A stretch of 64,000 bases of DNA. Origin: Rebecca billardiae RCC1528 (lineage: Eukaryota; Haptophyta). The notes under the pieces are model-generated. The model saw only the letters and a list, made by a program, of their open reading frames with translations. It searched no databases and had not been told where the DNA came from. The stretch's first letter is position 1; the number at the start of each line of letters is the position of its first letter. Positions 53,470 through 62,500 of the stretch are shown here, piece after piece. Where the stretch lies: assembly GCA_965240325.2 (NCBI GenBank), contig OZ251226.1:1736001-1800000 (forward strand), written 5' to 3'. The position numbers and the translations under genes are program-made.

Positions 53470-55626
53470 TCACTTCCTGCCCGCATTCAAGAAGTTGTAC
53501 TTGACGAAGTTGGGCGTTCCGTACGCCGTCGGCCGGTTGTTCGGCGCGCCACGCGCGAGGATGAGGTCCTCGCGCAGCGCCTCGAGCGACTCGTACGCGA
53601 AGCCCTCAAACTGCGTCTGCTCGTCGGCGGTGATGGGCCGCTCCTCGCGCACGGCTTTGGCGATGCGCAGGTGCTTCACCTTGTCGCAGTAGTGCTCGAG
53701 CGAGTTGGTGCCGGCCGCGGGCGCCTCCTTCTGCAGCTGCTGGAAGTCCTTGTCCTTGCCCTCCGGCGTGTACTTCGGGTACTTGTGCGTGTTGTTGTCC
53801 ATGTCCATCAGCTCGTCCCAGTCGATGCCCTTGAAGAACGGATGCGCCATCACGTCGCGGAAGCCGTTGCCCCCGCACCCGAGCCGCTGGTTCGTGTCGC
53901 GCTTGAGCAGGCCCTTCAGCAGCTCGGCGGTCGGTTTGTCCGAGCCCTTGGGAATGGGGACGCTCCCATTCTTCGCGAGGAACTCGCTCTGGCCGCTGTC
54001 CTTGCCGCGAAGCGGGTTCTGCGCCCCGCACCGGCGGCGGCGGCGACGAGGGGTCGCAGCGGCACGTGGGCGGTGTGAGCGGCGCGGGCGGCCGCGCGTG
54101 GCGCCCTGCGCGTGCGGCGCGGGCGCGGCGCAAGCGCCGGGCATGGCAGCCGCACCTTCCCTGTGAGCATCTCGAGAACGAGCAGCCCGAGGTTCCACCA
54201 GTCTGCGCCCTCGCTATACTTTTCCGAGTACACCTCGGGCGCGAGATAGCCGTGCGTGCCGGACGTGCTTGTGAGCCGGTTGGCGCGCATGCGCGAGCTT
54301 CTGCTTGACGTCACCGAGCTCATCGACGAGCCCTCCTCCTCCGAGGCCGAGGCCGCGGCCGCGGCCGCGGCGTACGCGCTCTCCCTACGCCTCGAGTCCT
54401 TGATGTGCTCGCCGTCGAACGTCTTGAGTCGGTGCCACGAGCCGAGCCGCTCGTTGCCCAGGTCACCGCCCTCGAACACGCTGCGCACGGCGCCCATGTC
54501 TGCAAGCCGCGCATGGCCGTCCGAGGTGAGCAGCACGTTGTCTGGCTGCAGCGGCGGGTCGGACGCGGCGCGACGCGTGCCAGCGGCGGGTCAGGCGCGG
54601 GCGTGGCGTGGCGTGGCGCGCGCGGGCGGGAGGGGGTACGCGCGGCATGCAGCATGCGCCGCGCTTCCGGGCTGGGGTGCGGCCCACGCGTGCGCGCACC
54701 TTGATGTCACGGTGGAGCATGCCGCCCTCATGCAGGTGCGCGACGGCCAGCACGACCTGTGCCGTGTACAGGCGCGCGCGCTCGACCGGGTACGGCCCTC
54801 CCTTCTTGATGTCCGCAAACATGTTGCCCGAAAATTCGTAATCGGTGACAAAGAGGGCGTAGTGCTCCGTCTCGAGCGTGTACTTGAGCGAGAGGATGTA
54901 CGGGTGGTTGACGTGGGCGAGCGCGGCCTTCTCGCGGAAGCACGCGTGCACCTTGCCGCGGTCGATCAGCGCGCGCTTGTCCACCGCCTTGATCGCCACC
55001 AGGCGGCGGTTGCTCTTGCGTCGGCCGAGCACCGCGACGCCGTAGCCCCCTGCGCCGAGGTAGCGAAGAAAGTCAAAGTCGCCCACGCCGATGACCTTGC
55101 CAAGGTCGCTCCCCAGGCCACCGTTCGCGGCGAACGCGCGGTAGTACGACGACGTGAGGAAGCGCGGCAGCAGCTCCGTTTGCATGCGCGCCTCGATCGC
55201 ACCCTGCACGTCCTCAAAGCTCAAGCTCGTGAGCCCAGAGCTCGGCGCCGCGACCTTGGCGCGCGCGGCCGCTGCGAGCGGCGCCGAGATGCCGATGCGC
55301 TCCGCGCTCTGCTCGCCCATGTACGCGGCGGCCAGCCGCTTCGCTTGGTGCCGCCGGAGCAGCGTGCCCTCGCACACGCGGAACATCTCGAACTCGATCC
55401 ACGCGATGAGCTCGTCGCACCGGCGCGCCGACGCGCAGAACTTGACGAGAAAGTGCACGCCCACGCTGTCGTGCAGCAGCTCTTGCAGCGTTGGGACGGG
55501 ACCCGCCCCCTGGAGCGACAGGAGCCGACGTAGCGTCAGGCACATCATCGCAGGCGTGCACGTCATGGCGACGACGGCGATCGCGCACTCGAACTCGCGA
55601 GGCGTCGTTCTCAGGCCCGGTCTCAT
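53470..55626 (-). CDS. RGS-domain AGC protein kinase (GRK-like), three exons
   Basis: Exons 54700-55626, 54156-54545 and 53470-54018 (introns 154 and 137 bp, GTGCGC/GTGCGG..GCAG) give 621 residues. Residues ~45-180 form a divergent RGS domain (LQELLHDSVGVHFLVKFCAS, LIAWIEFEMFRVC, FEDVQGAIEARMQTELLPRF, SYYRAF). Then comes the kinase: FLRYLGAGGYGVAVLGRR (Gly loop), LVAIKAVDK (Lys), the catalytic loop HRDIK/PDNVLL joined exactly across intron 1, ADMGAV in place of DFG, a ~60-residue Ala/Ser-rich insert, then GTHGYLAPEVYSEKYSEGAD. LLKRDTNQRLGCGGNG and HPFFKGIDW mark the AGC C-lobe, and the tail has EGFAYES. RGS plus AGC kinase is the layout of G-protein-coupled receptor kinases. It probably acts in signalling at membranes; partners unknown. 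Confidence 0.88.
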
Positions 55627-56030
55627 AGTTCAGAGGCATCTCCTCGTGAATACGGCATATTCCGTTTCAGACTGTTTCAGAGCCATCATGAGATGGATAT
55701 GTCCGATTTTCATCAGGCAATTTCTAGGAAGGGAGGGCGGCGGAAGGGGCCGTGGTGGCTACGATAGAGTTCCTGGTGGAAGGTGTGGCGAAGCGCGTCA
55801 AAAGCGGAGGGCCTTTTAACCTTTGCCCTTTTTGCTCCGGTCGCGGCGCGCTGCAATGACGAAAAGCCGCGGATCAGAAATCGATCGCGGCGCTCCGGCG
55901 CGCGCGCATCGCCGCCGACTCGCAAACTGGCTTTCCAGTGAGGGCAATTTCATCCAGTTTCCACCGATTTTAGGGCTTAAACACCGTACCGCACGGACGT
56001 AAACACCATCAGATCACGACCTCGATTGCA
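55627..56030. promoter_or_regulatory. Divergent intergenic region between RGS kinase and GH5 enzyme
   Basis: 404 bp between two divergent starts, so it should contain both promoters. It is AT-richer than the genes. No TATA box or known motif can be placed with confidence. Confidence 0.4.
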
Positions 56031-58163
56031 ATGTCGACCAACGGCAAGAAGATGCAGAAGAAGAACGGCAAGACAAGCCCGCCGCCGGAGATGCTCGTGC
56101 GCTGCGCGGGCGACTCCTTCGTCGATGCTGCGGGCCGCAAGCTCACCCTCCGCGGCGTCAACCTCGGCGGCTCGAGCAAGAACCCCACGCGCCCGGATGG
56201 CGCCACACATCTCCTCGAGGGCTTCTTCGAGGGCGCGCGCACCGCCTCGTTTGTGAATCGCCCCTTCGCGCTCGCCGACGCGGACGCGCACTTCACGCGC
56301 CTGCGCGCGTGGGGCTGCAACACGCTGCGCTTCATCATCACCTGGGAGGCGGTCGAGCACGCCGGCCCCGGCCAGTACGACGGCGAGTACCTCGAGTACT
56401 TGAAGGCGGTCGTCGAGAAGGCGGGCGAGTACGGCATGTACGTGTACATCGACCCGCACCAGGACGTGTTCTCGCGCTTCTGCGGCGGCGACGGCGCGCC
56501 CGCGTGGACCTTCGAGAAGGTCGGCCTCGACGTCCGCGCGTTCGAGGACACGGGCGCGGCGCTCGTGCACCAGACGTGGGGCGGCGGCGCGCGCGACAAG
56601 GCAGAGTTCCCGCGCATGTGCTGGCCGACGAACCTGCACAAGCTGGCGTGCGGCACGATGTTCACGCTGTTCTGGGCGGGCGACCGCTTCGCGCCCAAGC
56701 TGGCCATCGACGGCGTCCCCGTGCAGGAGTACCTGCAGGGCCACTACACGCGCGCGATGGCGGCGGTCGCGGCCAGGCTGCGCTCGCAGCCGCACGTCAT
56801 CGGGATCGGCACGATGAACGAGCCGCTGCCCGGGTACGTCGGGCTGAAGCGGCTGGACCGGCTGAGCGGGCCGCTCAAGAACGACCTGATGCCCACCCCC
56901 TTTGAGGGCATGGCCCTCGGCGCCGGCCACGCCATGCGCATCGGCCGGTACGCGATCGACGATCTCCGCTCGCTCGCCGCCGGGATGCCCGTCTCGACCG
57001 AGGTGGTGAACGAGGGGCGGCGCTCGGCGTGGCTGCCGGGGCACGAGTGCGTGTGGAAGGCGCACGGCGTGTGGGACGTGCGCGACGGCGCGCCCGTGCT
57101 CCTCCGCCCCGACTACTTCCGCGCATGCGATTTCGGCGTCGAGTGCTACCTGCCGTTCGCCGAGCGCTACGCGCGCGAGGTGCGCGCCGCCGGCCAGGAA
57201 GGGTGGATGCTCTTCGTCGAGATGCCGCCGGCGGACCTGGGGCTGTGCACGTTCCCGAAGATGGACGTGGCGAAGCTCGGCGGCGCCGTCGTCCACGCCC
57301 CCCACTGGTACGACCAGCTCACCCTCTTCCTCGGCCGCTTCGTCTCCTGGGCGGCGATCGACCTGGAGGTCGGTGTGCCGCGCATCGGCGAGGCGGCGGT
57401 GCGCAGGATGCGCGAGCGGCAGCTCGGCGAGTGCGCGCAGCAGGGGGTGACGATGGTGGGCGGCGCGCCGACGCTGATCGGCGAGGTGGGCATCCCGTTC
57501 GACATGCACAACCGCGAGGCGTACACCGCCGGCCAGCTCGCCAACTGCGAGGCGGCGCTCGGCGCGACCGTGGACGCGCTCGAGGCAAACAACCTGAGCT
57601 ACACGCTCTGGTGCTACACCGCCGACCACACGGCGCGGTTCGGGGACAACTGGAACCGCGAGGACCTGTCGCTCTTCTCGGCGGAGGCCGGGCGCGAGGT
57701 GCCCGCCGAGCTCGACCCGTCGGGCGTCCACCTCGGCGGCCGCGCGCTCCGCGCCTTCGTCCGGCCGTACGCGCAGGCGGTCGCTGGCGCGCCGGTCGGC
57801 ATCCCGCGCTTCGCGCCCGCCTCGCGCACGTTCTCGCTCACCTTCCGCCACGGCGCGGACGCGGCGGGGCCGACGGTGGTCTTCGTGCCCGTGCCGATCC
57901 AGTACCCGGACGGCTTCGAGGTGACGGTCTCGGACGGCCACTTCAAGATCGCCACGATGACGCCCGCGCAGGGCGGGTACGCTCTCGTCTCCTACATCCA
58001 CGACGAGAGCGTCGCCGAGCACACGGTCGTGATCGCGCCCAAGCGCTCGCGCTCGATCTCGGTCGACTCGCAGAACGTGACCGAAGGTGCGTCGCCGTCG
58101 GCCACCCGGATCAGGCGCCAGGGCTCGCGCCGCGTGCGGCCGTCCCGAGGACAAACGACCTGA
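56031..58163 (+). CDS. GH5 glycosylceramidase/sterylglucosidase-like hydrolase
   Basis: A 710-residue intronless protein of the GH5 branch containing endoglycoceramidases and fungal EGCrP/SGL1-type enzymes, which remove glucose from glucosylceramide or steryl glucoside. Typical segments are LTLRGVNLGGSSKNP, WGCNTLRFIITWEAVEHAGP, YVYIDPHQDVFSRFCGGDG with APAWTFEKVGLD, IGIGTMNEPLPGYVG with acid/base Glu264, and TLIGEVGIPFDMHN with nucleophile Glu485. LSYTLWCYTADHTARFGDNW closes the barrel, and a C-terminal beta domain follows (FSLTFRHGADAAGPTVVFVP). There is no signal peptide (start MSTNGKKMQKKNGK), so it is probably cytosolic like the fungal relatives. The tail after ~680 is basic and disordered. 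Confidence 0.9.
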   Translation: MSTNGKKMQKKNGKTSPPPEMLVRCAGDSFVDAAGRKLTLRGVNLGGSSKNPTRPDGATHLLEGFFEGARTASFVNRPFALADADAHFTRLRAWGCNTLRFIITWEAVEHAGPGQYDGEYLEYLKAVVEKAGEYGMYVYIDPHQDVFSRFCGGDGAPAWTFEKVGLDVRAFEDTGAALVHQTWGGGARDKAEFPRMCWPTNLHKLACGTMFTLFWAGDRFAPKLAIDGVPVQEYLQGHYTRAMAAVAARLRSQPHVIGIGTMNEPLPGYVGLKRLDRLSGPLKNDLMPTPFEGMALGAGHAMRIGRYAIDDLRSLAAGMPVSTEVVNEGRRSAWLPGHECVWKAHGVWDVRDGAPVLLRPDYFRACDFGVECYLPFAERYAREVRAAGQEGWMLFVEMPPADLGLCTFPKMDVAKLGGAVVHAPHWYDQLTLFLGRFVSWAAIDLEVGVPRIGEAAVRRMRERQLGECAQQGVTMVGGAPTLIGEVGIPFDMHNREAYTAGQLANCEAALGATVDALEANNLSYTLWCYTADHTARFGDNWNREDLSLFSAEAGREVPAELDPSGVHLGGRALRAFVRPYAQAVAGAPVGIPRFAPASRTFSLTFRHGADAAGPTVVFVPVPIQYPDGFEVTVSDGHFKIATMTPAQGGYALVSYIHDESVAEHTVVIAPKRSRSISVDSQNVTEGASPSATRIRRQGSRRVRPSRGQTT

Positions 58164-58890
58164 CCAACCCCAACGTGCCACCGCCACTCCGCCATGCGCT
58201 GGGCGCAGGTATTCTCGGCCGCGTGTGCGGTCGTATCCACCGCTGCCTGGGCGGGCGTGGAGCCCGCGACTACGACGCGCAGCTGCCGTGAGGCCGGCAC
58301 GGCATGGGCTTGGCGCGGATGTCGCCAGGCGCTGGCCACCTGCGAGCAGCGATTTGCGCCGCCCGGCCGTGGTGCATGATGCTGGTGCATGTGCACGCCA
58401 AACGACGACCGCCCAACGGCGGCGGGACGGCTATGTAGTGACTGCTCTCAGCTAGGTGTCACACTCGTGAACAGCATTAGTTAAATAATGCGCGACGAAT
58501 TAATATATATGCTAGCAGAGTAAGTCATCACAGAGGGTTACAGCAGAGTGGCGAGTATATAGTATTAGCATGCGCAGCAGTCGTTGCCGGTGATGTCCAT
58601 CCGATGATCCGGGCTGCTACGCTGCAAATTGATCGTCGCGATCGTAGCAGCCTGCTATGATAGTAATAAGCAGGCTGCGGATCGATGGGCGACGCCGCGA
58701 CGCCGACGCGACGATGATGATCATCATCATCTCACATCTGCTGCGGCTATATATCATATCGATATCGTCATCGCGTCATCGATCAGCATCTAGTTATCGT
58801 CGTCATGCCGCCTCACCTCAAATGGCCCTCAGAGAATATGGTCTTCGTGCTACCACTTACCAGCAGGTTGTCGTCGGTGACCGCTCTCCG
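58164..58890. other. Convergent intergenic region with hairpin
   Basis: 727 bp between the GH5 gene (+) and the LRR gene (-); the middle (58440-58800) is AT-rich. It contains a perfect hairpin, GCAGCCTGCT (58647-58656) with AGCAGGCTGC (58669-58678), plus ATC-rich runs. It holds both 3' UTRs; no gene is seen. Confidence 0.5.
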
Positions 58891-60759
58891 TCAACCGGCG
58901 GTCTCAGCCGATGATGATGACCGCCCAGTGTCACAGGTCGTGCTGCCGATCGTCATCAGCGCTCCGCGCACCTGTGCATCGCCCGCATCCTGCGGCACGT
59001 GCTCGCCGCGGTTCCTCGACGCGTCGAGCATGGACAGCGTCGCGTGGCACGAGAGCGCGGCGTTGAGCGCGGCCACGCCCGCGGGCGAGAGCCGGTTGCT
59101 CGAGAGATCGAGCGTGGTGAGGGCGGCGTTGCGCTGCACGCCTGCGCTGAGCGCCTCGGCACCGGCATCGGCGATGCGGTTTCCAGACAGGTCGAGCTTG
59201 ACCAGCACGGCGTTGTCGGCGAGAGCCTCGCCGACGGGCCGCGCACCGCCGTCGCCGATGGCGTTGGACGAGAGGTCGAGCACCTTGAGGCAGGTGCCGT
59301 CGCGCAGCGCGTCGGCGAGCGCGCGCGCGCCCGCGTCTCCGATCTGATTGGACGACAGATCGAGTGTGCGCAGCTGCCAGGCGGTGGCCGGGCCGTCGGC
59401 GTCGTCGGCGGGGCGCGCGGCCGCGTCGATCGGGGCGCGCACGCCGCTCGCGAGCCGCATGGCTTGCGCGAGCTGCGTGGCGTGCTCGTCGCCGATCGCG
59501 CAGTCGGCGAGTGTCAGGTGTCGCAGCGGCGCGGCGGCCGCGAGCACGCGCGCGACTCCGGCCACAACCCGTGGCCCGACGCGGCGCACACGGAGCTCGG
59601 CCAGCGTGGAGGGCAGCGCGTCGCCGACGGCCACGCCGTGGCTCTCGCTCGGCGCGGGGCGAGGCGGCTCGGCGAGCGCGGGGTGCAGCGCGCACACGCT
59701 CGGCTCGGCCAGCCGCACCGCCAGCCGCTGCAGCCGGGACGCGCGGAGGGCTCGGAGGCTGTCGCCGAGTGCGGCCGGCGCGGCCGCGGCGTGCGGCTCG
59801 GTGTCGAGAGCGCCGCTGAGCGCGAGCGCGGCGAAGACGGCGCGCACCGTCGCGTCGAACGAGGACGTCGCTCGCTGCCCGTCGCCCCGCTCCGCCGCGA
59901 GCGCGACCAGCCGCGCGCGCTCGTCGCCCGGCGGCGTGCGCGCCGTCGCCATCGCAAATCGGTGCGCACTCGACACGACGGCGCGCGGAAATGCGCGCTC
60001 GCGCTCGAGCTTGCTGCGGGTCGAGCCGGCGTCCGAGAGCGCGAAGCCGTCGACGAGGCCGACCGCCTCGGGCTCGCCCTCGCGCAGCGCGTAGCAATCG
60101 TGCAGGCGCGACGCCGGTGTGTGCACCGCGGATGCCCACAGCTGCAGCGCGCACGCGCCGTCCGCGAGCGTGTGACCGCCTCTGTCCGCAACGCACACCG
60201 TGCCCGCCGTGAGCAGCAGCGCGCGGAAGAAGGTGCACGCGCGGAGGTCGGAGCCGGAGGCGAGGGACTCCGTGGCGTGGTGCTCGCCGGCGTGGAGGCT
60301 GAGCGCGCACGTGCCGATCCAGTACGGGTGGTTCTCGCTCAGGCCGCGGTCGTCCGCGTGCTGCGCAAGGCACTCGACCAGCTCGGCCATGCGCACCTCC
60401 TCGTGCACCACGACGTACCAGGTCGGCGGCTGCGGGCGGGTGGTGACGAGCTCGGTGATCGAGCACTCCAGCGCCGCGGTCGCTGGGCGGCCGAGCATGC
60501 GCACCATGTCCGCCATCGTGACTGCGGTCGGCGTGACGGCCGCCGCGCGCGCGACGACGCTGCGCAGCTGCCGCAGGCTGATACCTCGGAGCTCGGGCCG
60601 ATCGATCGGGCAGGGCTCACGAGCGTTCGGGTTGGCCAGAAGCGGCCCCGCCGAGAGCGACATGGGATCGCGCGCGTCTCTCGGGCTCTGCCGCCCGGTC
60701 CTGCCGGACCGGCCGGGCGAGAAGCGGCCAGCCCGCCCAGCCGAGTGGCTGGCCCCCAT
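58891..60759 (-). CDS. Leucine-rich repeat protein (ribonuclease-inhibitor type) with N-terminal protist module
   Basis: A 622-residue protein. The C-terminal ~180 residues hold RI-type LRRs (LRTLDLSSNQIGDAGARALA, LKVLDLSSNAIGDGG, LVKLDLSGNRIADAGAEALS, LTTLDLSSNRLSPAGVAALN), as in NOD-like receptors. The N-terminal half contains WYVVVHEEVRMAELVECLAQ followed by HPYWIGTCALSLHAGEHH and CTFFRALLLTAGTVCVADRG. This pattern resembles a module widespread in algal and dinoflagellate proteins of the type YW[VI]CxFAxNQH; its function is not established. ATG 60759 gives MGASHSAGR, which fits an N-myristoylation signal (Gly2, Ser6); ATG 60663 is an alternative. It is divergent from the GCN2-like kinase with 108 bp between starts. 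Confidence 0.78.
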   Translation of the reverse strand: MGASHSAGRAGRFSPGRSGRTGRQSPRDARDPMSLSAGPLLANPNAREPCPIDRPELRGISLRQLRSVVARAAAVTPTAVTMADMVRMLGRPATAALECSITELVTTRPQPPTWYVVVHEEVRMAELVECLAQHADDRGLSENHPYWIGTCALSLHAGEHHATESLASGSDLRACTFFRALLLTAGTVCVADRGGHTLADGACALQLWASAVHTPASRLHDCYALREGEPEAVGLVDGFALSDAGSTRSKLERERAFPRAVVSSAHRFAMATARTPPGDERARLVALAAERGDGQRATSSFDATVRAVFAALALSGALDTEPHAAAAPAALGDSLRALRASRLQRLAVRLAEPSVCALHPALAEPPRPAPSESHGVAVGDALPSTLAELRVRRVGPRVVAGVARVLAAAAPLRHLTLADCAIGDEHATQLAQAMRLASGVRAPIDAAARPADDADGPATAWQLRTLDLSSNQIGDAGARALADALRDGTCLKVLDLSSNAIGDGGARPVGEALADNAVLVKLDLSGNRIADAGAEALSAGVQRNAALTTLDLSSNRLSPAGVAALNAALSCHATLSMLDASRNRGEHVPQDAGDAQVRGALMTIGSTTCDTGRSSSSAETAG

Positions 60760-60867
60760 TGCTTGGCCGTCAAAGCGCGCCCGGCCGTCCGCTCGCAGTC
60801 CGGCCTTGTGCTTCGTCGCCAACCGGGGTTTTCGTGTCGGCGGCCGGGCGGCCTCCCGACCGACGGC

Positions 60868-62465
60868 ATGCCGAAGAAAAAGGCCGCCGCGAAGCCGAAG
60901 GGCGACACCGCCGGCGACGTCGACCCGGAGCGCGAGGCGAACGACGAGGTGATCGCGCTCGCGTCCATCTTCGACGCCGACTTTGAGACGCTCGAGGCCC
61001 GCGAGAACGAGCGGCACCGCTTTGCCATCTGGGTGAAGCCGCGGCCGGGCGAGCCGGACAGCCTCAACCACTGCCGCGTGCGGCTGGAGGTGGGGCTGCC
61101 GACGAGCTACCCGCTGCTCGCGCCGACGGCCAGCCTCGTCGACCAGCGCGGCCTGTCCGACGCCACGTTCCACGAGCTGCGCACCAAGCTGAGCATGCGC
61201 GTGCGCGACCATTGGGGCGAGGTCGTCGTGTTCGAGCTGACCGACCTGCTGCAGGTCTTCCTGGCGGAGCACAACGACAAGGCCGCCGGGGAGACGGACC
61301 TGCACGCCGAGATGCTCCGCCACCAGGCGGCGCGCGAGGCGGACGCCGTCGACGAGAGCGCCGACAGCCAGCAGCGCGCGCGCGTGCAGGCGGCGCTGAT
61401 GCGGATCGATGCGGAGCAGGAGGCCGCGCTGCGCGAACACGAGCTCCGGCTGAAGCAGCAGCGGCACCGGCCGCAGCGGCGGAAGCGGCGCGGGCAGCGG
61501 GGCGCGCGCGACGACGACGACGCCTCGCTCGGCGCCGAGAGCGACCTCGATGCCGACAGCAGCCACCACCACCACACGCCGCCGACGCGCGCGGCCGCGC
61601 GCGGCCGCGCCGAGCGCGCGGCCGCCGCCGACGGAGTGCCGCCCGCCGAGCAGCCGGCGGGGGAGCGCGACGGGGCGGCGGGGCACGGGCTGATCGGGCA
61701 GCTGATCAGCGCGTTCTCGCGCTCCTTCTCGCTCGGCGGCGGCTCGGGCCGCGCGTCGCCGCACAGCGAGCCGGGTGGCAGCGGCCGGCACTCGGGGCGC
61801 GCCGATGCGCGCGGCCGCACGGCCGGCCCGGCGCGCGCGGCGCGCGAGGAGGAGACGTCGGCGACGTCGGAGGAGGAGGAGGAGGGCGAGGGCGAGGGCG
61901 AGGAGGACGACGACGACGACGACGACTCGCGCGGCGCGCTCTCCCGCCCCTTCGCCCCAAACCGCTTCTCTTCGCTCGACCGCGAGATGAGCGGCGCGCG
62001 CGCGCAGCAGCGGCCGTCGTCGCGCTATCTCGATGATTTTGAGGTGAAGGAGCAGTTGGGCTCTGGCGGTTTTGGGCAGGTGTACAAGGTGCGGAACCGG
62101 CTGGACGGGCTGCTGTACGCGATCAAGGTGATCAAGCTGCGCGGCTCCTCCTCCTCCCCGCGCACGCGCAAGATCCTCCGCGAGGTCATGACCCTATCCC
62201 GGCTGCACCACGAGAACGTGGTCCGCTACTTCCAAGCGTGGCTGGAGGACTCGGTGGAGTCGGTGCACGAGCGGCTGCAGGGGCCGCGCGGGAGGGCGGG
62301 CGGAGAGGAGGGCGAGGAGGGGGAGAGCGAGGAGGAGGAGGAGGAGGAGGACGATGATGACGAGGAGGAGGAGGAGGAGGACGACGACGAGGACGACGAG
62401 GACGACGAGGAGGACGACGACGACGATGACGATGACGACGACGACGATGACGACGACGACGACGA

Positions 62466-62500
<35 letters not shown>

